The position numbers and the translations under genes are program-made. Below are positions 7,409 to 15,850 of a stretch of 27,225 bases of DNA, piece after piece. Within the stretch, counting starts at the first letter, position 1. Every line of letters begins with the position of its first letter. The notes under the pieces were generated by a model. That model saw only the letters and a list, made by a program, of their open reading frames with translations, did no database searches and was not told the DNA's origin. The DNA is from JAZDFP01 sp043801445 (GTDB lineage: Bacteria > Planctomycetota > MHYJ01 > JACQXL01). Where the stretch lies: the NCBI GenBank assembly GCA_043801445.1, contig JAZDMB010000053.1, positions 1 through 27,225 on the forward strand. Direction: 5' to 3'.

Positions 7409-7861
7409 TTAGATTGGTTTTAGAATTTTCTTAAGAATTTTTTCGAGGGTAGGCGTATCAACTTGACAATCCTTGCAGGGACCATGTGGACGGCTATTAC
7501 GCACAGCAAATACCATTTTGGGAAAAAGAGACCTAATACCACCGGCAAGTTCTTTTTCACATGCAACAGCTATAACTCCATCTACTTTCCGCGAATAAAC
7601 TTCTTCTAAAGCCATTTCACTGCCGGAAGCAACCGCACATTTTACTTTATAACGTTCACTTATTTCAAGAATATCTTTGACAACGCATTTACCGCAACGT
7701 TTACATTCAGATAAATCATTTACTATTTTCTGCGAGCATTTCGAGTTCTGCAGACAGTGAGAAAAAAGAATCATTACTTTTTCAGGCTGAAGATTTCTTT
7801 TTTTTCTTCCGCGAACAATATTATTTAACCCGACAATAAATTTATTAAGCTTATTTCCCAA
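7409..7861 (-). CDS. DUF116 cysteine-rich protein
   Basis: This 150-aa protein matches the DUF116 family, whose function is unknown. Nine cysteines are arranged as C36-x5-C42, C53-x2-C56-x2-C59, C75, C101 and C129-x2-C132, suggesting metal or Fe-S binding. The segments VDGVIAVACEKELAGGIR and HGPCKDCQVD are recognisable. The start is TTG at 7861, supported by AGGAG 6 nt upstream. That site lies inside the 3' end of fmt, which the gene overlaps by 11 nt, so translational coupling is likely. DUF116 beside fmt is, to my recollection, a recurring neighbourhood and may hint at a link to protein or Fe-S metabolism, but this is not established. Confidence 0.85.
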   Translation of the reverse strand: MGNKLNKFIVGLNNIVRGRKKRNLQPEKVMILFSHCLQNSKCSQKIVNDLSECKRCGKCVVKDILEISERYKVKCAVASGSEMALEEVYSRKVDGVIAVACEKELAGGIRSLFPKMVFAVRNSRPHGPCKDCQVDTPTLEKILKKILKPI

Positions 7862-8822
7862 ATCTATCTCCTATCTTTATACGATAACCATTAGAAAATT
7901 CTTTTGCCATAAGCACTCTGCTCCCGGCGGGTTTGAGTCTCTTAATATTAAGATATTCACCTTGACCGCAAGAAACAACTATTCCATTATTGTTTATCTC
8001 TGTTATGTTACCTGGCGGTAATTTTGTCAAACATGCTTGTTCGTTCAAAGTATATCTTTGCGCCTCCAAAATATCTATTTTAATAGCGGATTTGCCATGA
8101 GATTGAAACATCGTATACCCCCCCGGCCAGGGATACATTGCTTTTATTTGGTTAATTATTTGTTGGCTTGTTTTATTCCAGTTGATTTCCCCATCGCTCT
8201 TCTTAAACTTAGGTGCATAGACCACTTTGATTTCATCCTGGGGTGTTAATTTTATCAAACCATTTTCCATATCGTCTAAAATACCTTGCATTATACAGGC
8301 AGATTCTATAGATAACCGGGAATCCAATTCAACAAATGTCTCATCATCTTTTATGTCTATAACGACCTGCTTAATAATATCTCCCGCATCCATTTTATTT
8401 GCTATTTTAAATACAGTAATACCGGTTTTCTTATCGCCATTGAGAATCGCATAATTTACAGGAGAAGCGCCACGGTATTTAGGTAAAAGCGAAGGATGCG
8501 CATTAATACAACCTTTAGATGGTATTTTCAGAACATCATCTGATATTTTTTGCCCGTATGCTATGACAATCATTAAATCCACTTTGCTGTTTTCTAATTG
8601 TTTTACAAATGACGGATTATTAATAGACTCCGGCTGCCAGATTTCTATTGGGTGTTTTAGCGCTTCCTGTTTAACGGGAGAAACGGCATCTTCTTTTAAA
8701 CCTCTTCCTTTTTTAGTATCCGGCTGTGTAATCACAGCGATAAGAGAATGCTTTTGCTGATTAATCAGCATTTTCAAGGTAGGAACAGCAAATTTTGAAC
8801 TACCGGCAAATATTAATTTCAT
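7851..8822 (-). CDS. fmt: Methionyl-tRNA formyltransferase
   Basis: This cytoplasmic enzyme formylates Met-tRNAi using 10-formyl-THF to make the initiator. At 323 aa it has the family's usual length. The N-terminal Rossmann-type domain (MKLIFAGSSKFAVPTL) contains the catalytic segment INAHPSLLPKYRGASPVNYA, with Asn107, His109 and the SLLP loop, and NKMDAGDI with Asp145. The C-terminal OB-like domain begins around residue 205 with INWNKTSQQIINQIKAMYPWPG. The ATG overlaps the upstream stop as ATGA (8822-8819), indicating coupling in the minus-strand operon. No def (peptide deformylase) gene is adjacent in this window. Confidence 0.95.
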   Translation of the reverse strand: MKLIFAGSSKFAVPTLKMLINQQKHSLIAVITQPDTKKGRGLKEDAVSPVKQEALKHPIEIWQPESINNPSFVKQLENSKVDLMIVIAYGQKISDDVLKIPSKGCINAHPSLLPKYRGASPVNYAILNGDKKTGITVFKIANKMDAGDIIKQVVIDIKDDETFVELDSRLSIESACIMQGILDDMENGLIKLTPQDEIKVVYAPKFKKSDGEINWNKTSQQIINQIKAMYPWPGGYTMFQSHGKSAIKIDILEAQRYTLNEQACLTKLPPGNITEINNNGIVVSCGQGEYLNIKRLKPAGSRVLMAKEFSNGYRIKIGDRFGK

Positions 8823-9886
8823 CTCTGAAAAATTGGTAAATAATCGTTAGGTATCTGAAGAATTATTGTTGCCATTGCGGTTGCATAAGGTGAACCGACA
8901 TCATCAATCCAGGACCCATCAGGTTGCTGTTGAGCGATAATTTCATTCTGGACACGTTGAAAATATTGTTGCCAATTTCTACCGCCTGCCTGAAACATTA
9001 CTTGTGCCGCATAATAATGACCATAATAATAATGATAATCTCCATAGACAGCCGGCATATTATTCATAATATAAAGTATCCCCTTCTGCACCTCCGGGGT
9101 ATTATATTCTCCGGCACTCATAAAAGAAGTCACACCGGCTGCGGCCAATGGAAATGAAACCCGGCTCGGTTCAATTAATTGATAATTAAAAGCTCCGTCC
9201 GGACGCTGAGACCTTTTAACATAACCAACGGCTTTATCAATCACCTCTTTCGGAACGGCAATACCAACATTCCGAGCTGCCCTTAAAGATTGCAAAATAG
9301 TTACTGTAACTGAAATATCCGCATCTATCGGTGATGGCTGATAACGCCAACCTCCATCAGGATTTTGACTGTTAATAATAAGCTGAGTGCTTTTCTTTAA
9401 TTTTCCTTTAATATCTTCTCTACGGGACATTCCATAAACTTCTGCAAGGAATAAAGTAGCAAAGCCGTGCTCATACATTCGTGTTCCATATTTTGTAATG
9501 TAGCCATCTGTTTCTCTAACACAGCTCAAAACGAATTGCAATGTTTTTTCTATGCTGGCACCATACTTACCCCGGCCCGGAACACTCCCATGCGCCAGAA
9601 AAGCGATACCCGCTATCGCAGTAATACCAACATTATCATATTCTTCGCCTTGATAAGTCTCATTTAACTTATAGCCTACTCGACATGTCCATGAACCATT
9701 TTGATTTTGAGTCTGAGCAAGATAAGTCAACCCTTTTTCAATAATATTATTAATACGATTATTTTCAGCTTCCCCATTATTATCTAACTGTATGGGGAGT
9801 CGTTCTGATAAAGAATAAAGTACAGACAAGAACAGTATCGCAAACCCCATAAAACCTATTCTAATATAAAATGATTGACTTCTCAT
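8819..9886 (-). CDS. Squalene-cyclase/prenyltransferase-fold repeat protein, probably not a cyclase
   Basis: This 355-aa protein has an N-terminal membrane anchor or signal segment (about 9-26) and an alpha/alpha-toroid repeat domain. Four QW-like turns are visible: NQNGSW (61-66), NPDGGWRY (175-182), RPDGAFNY (228-235) and QPDGSW (321-326). The DXDD catalytic motif of squalene-hopene cyclases is not present; the nearest match is DADIS at 188-192. Such proteins are abundant in planctomycetes and are thought to be extracytoplasmic with unknown roles. The gene follows the PQQ-propeller gene by 17 bp, has no SD and overlaps fmt by the ATGA motif, so it is in one operon. Confidence 0.85.
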   Translation of the reverse strand: MRSQSFYIRIGFMGFAILFLSVLYSLSERLPIQLDNNGEAENNRINNIIEKGLTYLAQTQNQNGSWTCRVGYKLNETYQGEEYDNVGITAIAGIAFLAHGSVPGRGKYGASIEKTLQFVLSCVRETDGYITKYGTRMYEHGFATLFLAEVYGMSRREDIKGKLKKSTQLIINSQNPDGGWRYQPSPIDADISVTVTILQSLRAARNVGIAVPKEVIDKAVGYVKRSQRPDGAFNYQLIEPSRVSFPLAAAGVTSFMSAGEYNTPEVQKGILYIMNNMPAVYGDYHYYYGHYYAAQVMFQAGGRNWQQYFQRVQNEIIAQQQPDGSWIDDVGSPYATAMATIILQIPNDYLPIFQR

Positions 9887-9903
9887 TGCTATTATTCAAT
9901 TTG

Positions 9904-12039
9904 TCATCTGATTGATTTAGTAGCCTGGCTTGTTTTGTATATATTTATTTGCTCTGATGATGCTGTAATCAAGAAATTATTTACCAAAAGCAAATGGCCA
10001 GCCGGATAGATTTTTTCTTCTGGTAATGCAGTGTGTATATTAAGCAATTTCCCGGTTTTCAACCCTATTTCAAGAATACCCTTATCGGTAGTGGAAACGT
10101 ATATTTTATCGTCAGTAATAGCGCCTTTTCCCATAAACTTATAGCCATCCTTAATCCATTCTATTTTACCGTCTTTTGCAAGATTCAAACAAATTAAACT
10201 TGATTCGCCGGAAACTATTAAGAGATTATCTTTGATGCCTACAAGGTATCTGATATTACCCATTTGTACGGCATCAGCATTCCATCGCCATAGTTCCTCA
10301 CCGTTTTCAGTTGAAAGAACATAAAGAAAGGGAGAATCTATCGCTGTTATAATAATTTGACCTTTAGTTTTATTCGTCGGTAAAGAATCAGTATAAATAA
10401 TCGGATTATTTACCCATCGCAGTGGTAATCTTGGAGGATTAATGGCCGGGTAGGTTGAAGGAATAGAATATTGCTCGTATTTTTTTAGCCATTTAAGCAT
10501 ACCGCTATATTTATCTACTGCTGAGATAACCCCCATATCTGAACAATAATAGATATTATCTTTATCAACAGTTACGGCTGAAACTATCGGTTCTCGGCTG
10601 GGATTATTAAAAAGATTAGTTTCTAAAATACCGGAGGCAATGAATGTCTTAAAATACACTTCGCCATTTTTCCCGTTAAGAGCAAACAGATAATGTTCAG
10701 GAATATCAGTCTGCTGAAGCATGTGAATACCAGCCAGATAAAGCACGTCATCTTCCGCGGCTGGCGCTACGGGAAACAAGATGTCCTCAAAAGAATTATT
10801 ATCTTTATTGTCGTATGGAACTTTTCTGGTCGTCCATAAAATACGACCGGTTAAAGTATCAAAAGCAAACAATGTCCGTCGCGGAAAGGGATATTTAACA
10901 TCAAGATATCCCAGTTTTCTCTCGTGCTTTTCAAAAGCGGTAATCAGTGGGACATAAAGTTTATGGTTATTATTTGAAATTGTTGCAGTATTGATAATCC
11001 TTTCTTCCGGAAAAATCTGAGTATTCTCATCAAGCGGTATCTCAAATTTCCATTTCTCCTTAAGTTTATAAGGATTATCCTCTTCAGCGGATGAAGTTTT
11101 ATCAACCGCCTTTATTTCTTTCGGTTCTAACTCTAATACATAAATACCTAAACCTGTTGATAAATAAACCAGTCCATTACTTACTACAGGAAAATACGGT
11201 ATGGATTCTACCGGCATTATATTATAATATCCCATAGTTATTGGTATCTGCCTTAGTTTAACCAACTGCGTTGGTAATGCAAAAAAACCAAATAGAGATG
11301 ATAATATCTCCTTGGGTTCTTGAATAGACATGATTTGAGAATGAGTGTTATTACCCGCATAAGTCTGCCATGATTTCGATTCAGTTATCCCCTTATTATT
11401 TAAGAAAACATTGATTTTCTTTGCCTCGGGTAAAGACTCGGCAATTTCCGGAAATGTTCCTGACAGCTTCCGGTAATATTTAATTGCCTTATATAATTCG
11501 GCTTGTTCAAAATACCAGCGCATTAAAATAATCAGAGACATTTGACCGTGGTAAGTTAAAGAATACTGATTGGCTAACAAAAATAATTTGTTTATATCAA
11601 TGACTTCCAATCTGGAGGTAGTAGGGTCTGCCTTACAACCCTGTTCAAAAATATGTTTCGCTACCGGCTCAAAAATCTCTCTATAAATTTTCTTACCGTC
11701 CGGAGGCAAATCTTGTAAGGATTTCTCGCAGATGTATTGCACACCCCAATAGATATCGTTGTTTTTATTATCTATCGTATTGTTAAAAATTGATTGATTT
11801 ATTACATATTGAGGATAAAGTTCAATTGCCTTGTGATAGTTTTTTACTGCAATTATCCATTGCTGTTCCGTTTCAGCTTTCCGAGCCGCTTTGATTAGGT
11901 TCTCTGCTTCATTACTGACACGGATATAAGCACGACTCGGCTCAATCTCAGTATATGTATTGCTACTCACCACCTGGCTCAAACCAATCCCTATGATTAA
12001 GAACAATAATATCAGAATTGTATAATAAAAAATCCTCAT
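9904..12039 (-). CDS. PQQ-like beta-propeller protein with N-terminal TPR-like region
   Basis: This 711-aa protein has an N-terminal signal or anchor helix (about 4-23). A helical region follows with at least one TPR-like pair (about 45-80, WIIAVKNYHKAIELYP) and another helix pair near 175-200. From about residue 270 there is a propeller of PQQ-enzyme type. Blade motifs include LFAFDTLTGRILWTT, LFALNGKNGEVYF, ISAVDKYSGMLKW, LYVLSTENGEELWRW and LICLNLAKDGKIEW. No dehydrogenase active-site residues are recognised, so a scaffold or binding role is more likely than a quinoprotein enzyme. It is first gene of the minus-strand operon with the cyclase-fold protein, fmt and DUF116. It lacks an SD and its promoter abuts the ATG. 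Confidence 0.83.
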   Translation of the reverse strand: MRIFYYTILILLFLIIGIGLSQVVSSNTYTEIEPSRAYIRVSNEAENLIKAARKAETEQQWIIAVKNYHKAIELYPQYVINQSIFNNTIDNKNNDIYWGVQYICEKSLQDLPPDGKKIYREIFEPVAKHIFEQGCKADPTTSRLEVIDINKLFLLANQYSLTYHGQMSLIILMRWYFEQAELYKAIKYYRKLSGTFPEIAESLPEAKKINVFLNNKGITESKSWQTYAGNNTHSQIMSIQEPKEILSSLFGFFALPTQLVKLRQIPITMGYYNIMPVESIPYFPVVSNGLVYLSTGLGIYVLELEPKEIKAVDKTSSAEEDNPYKLKEKWKFEIPLDENTQIFPEERIINTATISNNNHKLYVPLITAFEKHERKLGYLDVKYPFPRRTLFAFDTLTGRILWTTRKVPYDNKDNNSFEDILFPVAPAAEDDVLYLAGIHMLQQTDIPEHYLFALNGKNGEVYFKTFIASGILETNLFNNPSREPIVSAVTVDKDNIYYCSDMGVISAVDKYSGMLKWLKKYEQYSIPSTYPAINPPRLPLRWVNNPIIYTDSLPTNKTKGQIIITAIDSPFLYVLSTENGEELWRWNADAVQMGNIRYLVGIKDNLLIVSGESSLICLNLAKDGKIEWIKDGYKFMGKGAITDDKIYVSTTDKGILEIGLKTGKLLNIHTALPEEKIYPAGHLLLVNNFLITASSEQINIYKTSQATKSIR

Positions 12040-12046
12040 ATCGCTA

Positions 12047-12075
12047 ACTATAATTTATTTTACCTGTTCAGTCAA
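12047..12075 (-). promoter_or_regulatory. Promoter abutting the start codon of the PQQ-like gene
   Basis: On the minus strand TTGACT (12075-12070), a 17-nt spacer and TATAGT (12052-12047) are followed by only 7 nt before ATG at 12039. The transcript would start at or next to the ATG. No SD is visible, so it is a leaderless candidate. Confidence 0.55.
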
Positions 12076-12170
12076 GTCTTTAATTTCATAGCCTCCATAC
12101 CTATACACCTTCCGTTTAAGTGTCATCTCGTAATATACAGAATTGATTAATTGATAACAACTTGATTTGC

Positions 12171-12199
12171 TTGTAAATAATATAAAGTAATGGTATATT
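12171..12199 (+). promoter_or_regulatory. Promoter of the polyprenyl synthase gene
   Basis: TTGTAA (12171-12176), a 17-nt spacer and TATATT (12194-12199) lie 13 nt before ATG at 12213, giving a leader of about 7 nt. A second -10-like TATAAA (12200-12205) is 7 nt from the ATG. No SD is present. It lies back to back with the PQQ-gene promoter in a 173-bp divergent region. Confidence 0.48.
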
Positions 12200-12212
12200 T
12201 ATAAATACTTAT

Positions 12213-13280
12213 ATGAACACCATTGGAAACATACAAAATAATATCTATAGACAATCAAATACAAAAAATACCTGCAATGATATCATTTTTAATGGAGTAG
12301 ATTTAAAACCTATAGAAAAAAATCTCAGGAATGAACTTGGTACTTTTAGATATTTACTGAAAAAAGCTGTCATTTCATCTAATGGAATATCTGATTTGAT
12401 AAGCCATTTTAAAAGTTTTCAAGGAAAATACCTCAGGCCTATCCTAACAATGCTTTCAGCTAAGGCTGTCATTTCCGATAAACCTCTTGATAGCAATCAC
12501 TTTAATTTAGCAGTTATAGTAGAGTTAATACACAATGCTACTCTAGTGCATGATGATGTTCTTGACGAAGCAAAGTTAAGACGAAATGTTAAAACTTATA
12601 ATCAACGTTGGGGTAATGAAATGGCGGTTCTTTTTGGTGATTATCTTTTTGCCCGTTTTCTTTCTCACAGCACCTTAATAGAATCACCGGAATTACTTAA
12701 AGCTATTTCCGAGACATCCAATCAAATATGTGTCGGTGAATTGGAACATATGCTTAAACGGTTTAATTTAAGACTCTCTGAAAAAGATTATTTAAAAATT
12801 ATATATAACAAAACAGCTTCTCTCTTTGCTCTTTCAACATATTTAGGAACAGTTATATCAACCGCCAATAAAAAAACTATAAATGCCCTTACGGCTTATG
12901 GTAAAAATTTCGGCATGGCTTACCAAATTATGGATGATTATCATGATATCATTGACTCGGAAAAAACAAGTGGTAAATCAATAGGGAATGACTTGTTTAA
13001 AGGTAAAATTACCCTTCCAGTTATTCAAGCATTTAGAAAATCATCAAAAACCCATCAGATTAGATTGAAAAAACTCATAAATTCCATATTAGTTAATGGA
13101 AATAAGTTATCAACCAGTAAGAAAAGATTTTATGATATTTTAGAACAAACAGGTTCTTTGAGTTATACACATCAAATGGCTCGAAATTATGTTAATCTGG
13201 CAATTAAGAATCTTGCTGTATTAAAAGATTCTATCTATAAAGATTTATTAACATCTTTGGCAAAATCAATAGTCAGTTAA
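12213..13280 (+). CDS. Polyprenyl diphosphate synthase (trans-isoprenyl, IspA/IspB superfamily)
   Basis: This 355-aa class I isoprenyl diphosphate synthase elongates allylic diphosphates with isopentenyl diphosphate. The first Asp-rich motif is LVHDDVLDEAKLRR (Asp114, Asp115, Asp118), preceded by GKYLRP near residue 71. The second is MAYQIMDDYHDI (Asp241, Asp242, Asp245), followed by GKSIGNDLFKGKITLP. No bulky aromatic residue is seen just before the first motif (HNATLVHDD), and the protein is long, so a long-chain product such as a quinone side chain is likelier than FPP or GGPP. That is inference. The N-terminal ~30 residues are extra and poorly conserved-looking. The gene is notably AT-rich. 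Confidence 0.92.
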   Translation: MNTIGNIQNNIYRQSNTKNTCNDIIFNGVDLKPIEKNLRNELGTFRYLLKKAVISSNGISDLISHFKSFQGKYLRPILTMLSAKAVISDKPLDSNHFNLAVIVELIHNATLVHDDVLDEAKLRRNVKTYNQRWGNEMAVLFGDYLFARFLSHSTLIESPELLKAISETSNQICVGELEHMLKRFNLRLSEKDYLKIIYNKTASLFALSTYLGTVISTANKKTINALTAYGKNFGMAYQIMDDYHDIIDSEKTSGKSIGNDLFKGKITLPVIQAFRKSSKTHQIRLKKLINSILVNGNKLSTSKKRFYDILEQTGSLSYTHQMARNYVNLAIKNLAVLKDSIYKDLLTSLAKSIVS

Positions 13281-13312
13281 ATCCATTACTAAAAAGTTAA
13301 GAAAATTATTAG

Positions 13313-13346
13313 CCACAAACTTAATCCGTGTGTACTTGTGGTTTTT
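13313..13346 (+). terminator. Hairpin plus T-run after the polyprenyl synthase gene
   Basis: CCACAA (13313-13318) pairs with TTGTGG (13336-13341), immediately followed by TTTTT, 33 bp after the stop codon. It has the form of an intrinsic terminator. It also belongs to the dispersed CCACA.../...TGTGG repeat family, so termination may be an exapted role. Confidence 0.5.
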
Positions 13347-13476
13347 GTGTGAAGAAATGGAATAAAAAATCGATTTTTAGTTAACATCCTCCATATTCCC
13401 GTGCTATTATCAGAAACAAAAAGGTATCCATTAATTTTAATATAACTAATTCCGAATTAAGAAAGGAGAATAAAAT

Positions 13477-13971
13477 ATGAGATATAATAAGGTGACAATA
13501 CTAATTTGCCTGGCCGTAATGTTATTAATCTGCCAATCTTTTTTTTCTGCGGGATGTTCTTCGGTAGGCGGAATAAAAAAGGCATTTGGCGTCTCTGATG
13601 TTGAAGGCGCTTGGACCGGCGAATGGCTCGTTGGTAATTTTTATAATGGAAAAGCGACAATCAATATTAAGAAAAAAGAAGGAACTATCTGGGAATGTCA
13701 GATATGCACCGCGGAAACTGGTTTCCTTAAAATAACTATTATGTTCAACGAGATAAATCCGCAACATTTGGAAGTAGTATCTGCTACCGGCGATAAAGGT
13801 AATGCACAATTTATTGAGGATGCCGAAGGTAAGAAATTTGATATATATCTTTCGGGAAATTTGGGAGAAGCAAAGGCGCGGTTTTCGTATAGCGGTAATA
13901 GCTTAGTCGGACAATTTTCCCTGTTATCTATGCAGACTGAAGGCACAATTACATTAGAGAGACAAAAATGA
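13477..13971 (+). CDS. Small lipoprotein of unknown function
   Basis: This 164-aa protein has a signal peptide ending in a lipobox FSAGC (Cys27). The mature part is beta-rich: it starts with VEGAWTGEWLVGNFYNGKATINIKKKEG and ends with GNSLVGQFSLLSMQTEGTITLERQ, a meander similar to small lipocalin-like or 'GxWxG' domains. I do not recognise a named family. Start support is strong, with AAAGGAG about 9 nt upstream of ATG. Its stop overlaps the next ATG as ATGA (13968-13971), so it is translationally coupled to the DUF4091 gene and may act with it at the cell envelope. Confidence 0.8.
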   Translation: MRYNKVTILICLAVMLLICQSFFSAGCSSVGGIKKAFGVSDVEGAWTGEWLVGNFYNGKATINIKKKEGTIWECQICTAETGFLKITIMFNEINPQHLEVVSATGDKGNAQFIEDAEGKKFDIYLSGNLGEAKARFSYSGNSLVGQFSLLSMQTEGTITLERQK

Positions 13972-15809
13972 TTGTGAGAATTTTATATTCGGTTCTCATA
14001 GTTTCAGTTATCTTTTCGGGATTAAATTGCACCGCTAAACTGTCGGAGCAAAAACCGAATGCCCACATTCAAAATACCATTTCTGAAACCAAGCCGCCCC
14101 AACAATTCGGTTATCCAATATCAGAAAATGATGACTGCCTTATCTGGTGGTGCGAGGGGACATACAAAGTTAGGCCTAAACAGATTCTTCCGAGTTCCAA
14201 AAAGAAGACGATAAAAATCTCTGCTGCCCGAAATGAATACGAGCCATTCCAGCTGATAATCTATCCCAAACAAAATATTACCATTGATAAAATTTCAATC
14301 ACTGATTTCAGCAACACCCAAAATATCCTGCCGGCGGATAAAAATATAGAAATCTTCATGGAAGATTATGTGCCTATTATCAGAGCCTTCAACAGAGCCA
14401 GTGAAAGAAAAGATGATAGGCTCGGGCTCTGGCCCGATCCTTTAATTCCTTCCTACTTAAAAATACCGCTACTTCTTGAACACTCTGAAAACCGCAGCTT
14501 CTGGTTCAATGTCTATATACCTTCCAAAACACCAGCCGGTGACTACGAAGCAAAGATTGGGATCAAAACTGCCGAATCATCCAATCCCATTGAGATAGCG
14601 GTAAAACTCCACATCTTTGATTTTACCTTACCCCAAGAAACCCATACCCGCACTGCTTATGAAGTCAATATCAATAACGACTGGCATAACTTGAAAGAAC
14701 CATCTGACTTCCGGCTCGCCTATAACTTATATCTTCAGACATTGTATAAGCATCGGATTTGCCCCTATGACCCGATGGCTTATTATCCGATAAAGATCAC
14801 TAAAATCACGCCCATAAAAAACGAAGACAAAATCGTAGACTATGAGATATTATTTGATTTCTCTGAATTTGACAAAGGAGCCGAATACTACCTTGATAAA
14901 CTCGGGTTTGATTCATTTAACTTCCCCATCGACACCAATTACAATGGCAATCAGGCATTCACTGATGAATACAAACTGATTGCCCGAAAGATATTCAGCG
15001 CAGAAATAAAACACCTTGAAGAAAAGGGCTGGCTCAAAAAGGCATACTGTTATTGGATAGATGAACCTGACATCCCCGCCCATAATATTCCCATTGACTA
15101 TGTAAAAGATGGGTTTAAGTTCCTGAAAGAAAATGCGCCGGGCTTGAAGCGTCTGCTTACATTCTCCAGAACACCTACACCTGATTCAAAATACTTTGAT
15201 TTTGTCAATCTCTGGGTGCCGGTCATGCATCAGATTGACATTGAAAGGGCAAAAGAAAGACAGGCGCTCGGCGAGGAGGTCTGGTGGTATGTCTGTTGCG
15301 CACCGCGAGAACCTTATCCCAATAATTTCATTGACCATCCCGCAATCAATCATCGCATCAGATATTGGATGATGGAAAAATACAATATCCAGGGCGACCT
15401 TTACTGGTCAACCACCTTCTGGAACTATCGTAATCCTTATGAAGACGCTACGACCTATACGGACAAAACCAAACAGGAATCATACGGTAACGGCGACGGA
15501 GTACTGCTCTATCCGCCGGTTAAAACGCCGCCGAAAGAACCGCTTATCAGCGCGCCGGTTTCGTCAATCAGATTAGAACTCATCAGGGAAGGATTAGAAG
15601 ACCGTGAATATTTCTGGTTGCTCAAACAGGAAATCAACAGAGTACGCTCAAGATTATCTCAAAGAAAACTCAAAGATGCGGAAGCGCTTCTTAATGAACC
15701 TGATAATTTAATCAGGAATCTCAGGGATTTTGAAAAAGACCCGCAGAAGATATACCAATCCCGGCTCAAACTTGCCCTGATGATAGAAGAACTAAATAAG
15801 ATAAAATAA
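13968..15809 (+). CDS. DUF4091 glycoside-hydrolase-like exported protein
   Basis: This 613-aa exported protein has a signal peptide (about 1-20). The following Cys21 (SGLNC) is not a canonical lipobox. An N-terminal beta-sandwich (about 60-215) carries ISAARNEYEPFQLIIYPKQ and IPSKTPAGDYEAKI. A TIM-barrel-like catalytic region follows with AYCYWIDEP near residue 360. The C-terminal part, with GNGDGVLLYP near 509 and SSIRLELIREGLEDREYFWLL, is characteristic of DUF4091. The family is related to GH123 beta-N-acetylgalactosaminidases, and the acidic residues of WIDEP are candidates for the active site. Substrate is unknown. The coupled upstream lipoprotein suggests an envelope or polysaccharide role. 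Confidence 0.85.
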   Translation: MIVRILYSVLIVSVIFSGLNCTAKLSEQKPNAHIQNTISETKPPQQFGYPISENDDCLIWWCEGTYKVRPKQILPSSKKKTIKISAARNEYEPFQLIIYPKQNITIDKISITDFSNTQNILPADKNIEIFMEDYVPIIRAFNRASERKDDRLGLWPDPLIPSYLKIPLLLEHSENRSFWFNVYIPSKTPAGDYEAKIGIKTAESSNPIEIAVKLHIFDFTLPQETHTRTAYEVNINNDWHNLKEPSDFRLAYNLYLQTLYKHRICPYDPMAYYPIKITKITPIKNEDKIVDYEILFDFSEFDKGAEYYLDKLGFDSFNFPIDTNYNGNQAFTDEYKLIARKIFSAEIKHLEEKGWLKKAYCYWIDEPDIPAHNIPIDYVKDGFKFLKENAPGLKRLLTFSRTPTPDSKYFDFVNLWVPVMHQIDIERAKERQALGEEVWWYVCCAPREPYPNNFIDHPAINHRIRYWMMEKYNIQGDLYWSTTFWNYRNPYEDATTYTDKTKQESYGNGDGVLLYPPVKTPPKEPLISAPVSSIRLELIREGLEDREYFWLLKQEINRVRSRLSQRKLKDAEALLNEPDNLIRNLRDFEKDPQKIYQSRLKLALMIEELNKIK

Positions 15810-15850
15810 GTGGGTTTACAGACACTCCCCATACGGAAAGGAATGATAAT

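Noticed and set aside
8819..9886. Functional squalene-hopene cyclase
   Set aside because: The protein is about half the usual length and lacks the DXDD catalytic motif; only the repeat fold is supported.
9904..12039. PQQ-dependent dehydrogenase
   Set aside because: Only the blade motifs are present; the cofactor- and calcium-binding active-site residues of quinoprotein dehydrogenases were not recognised.
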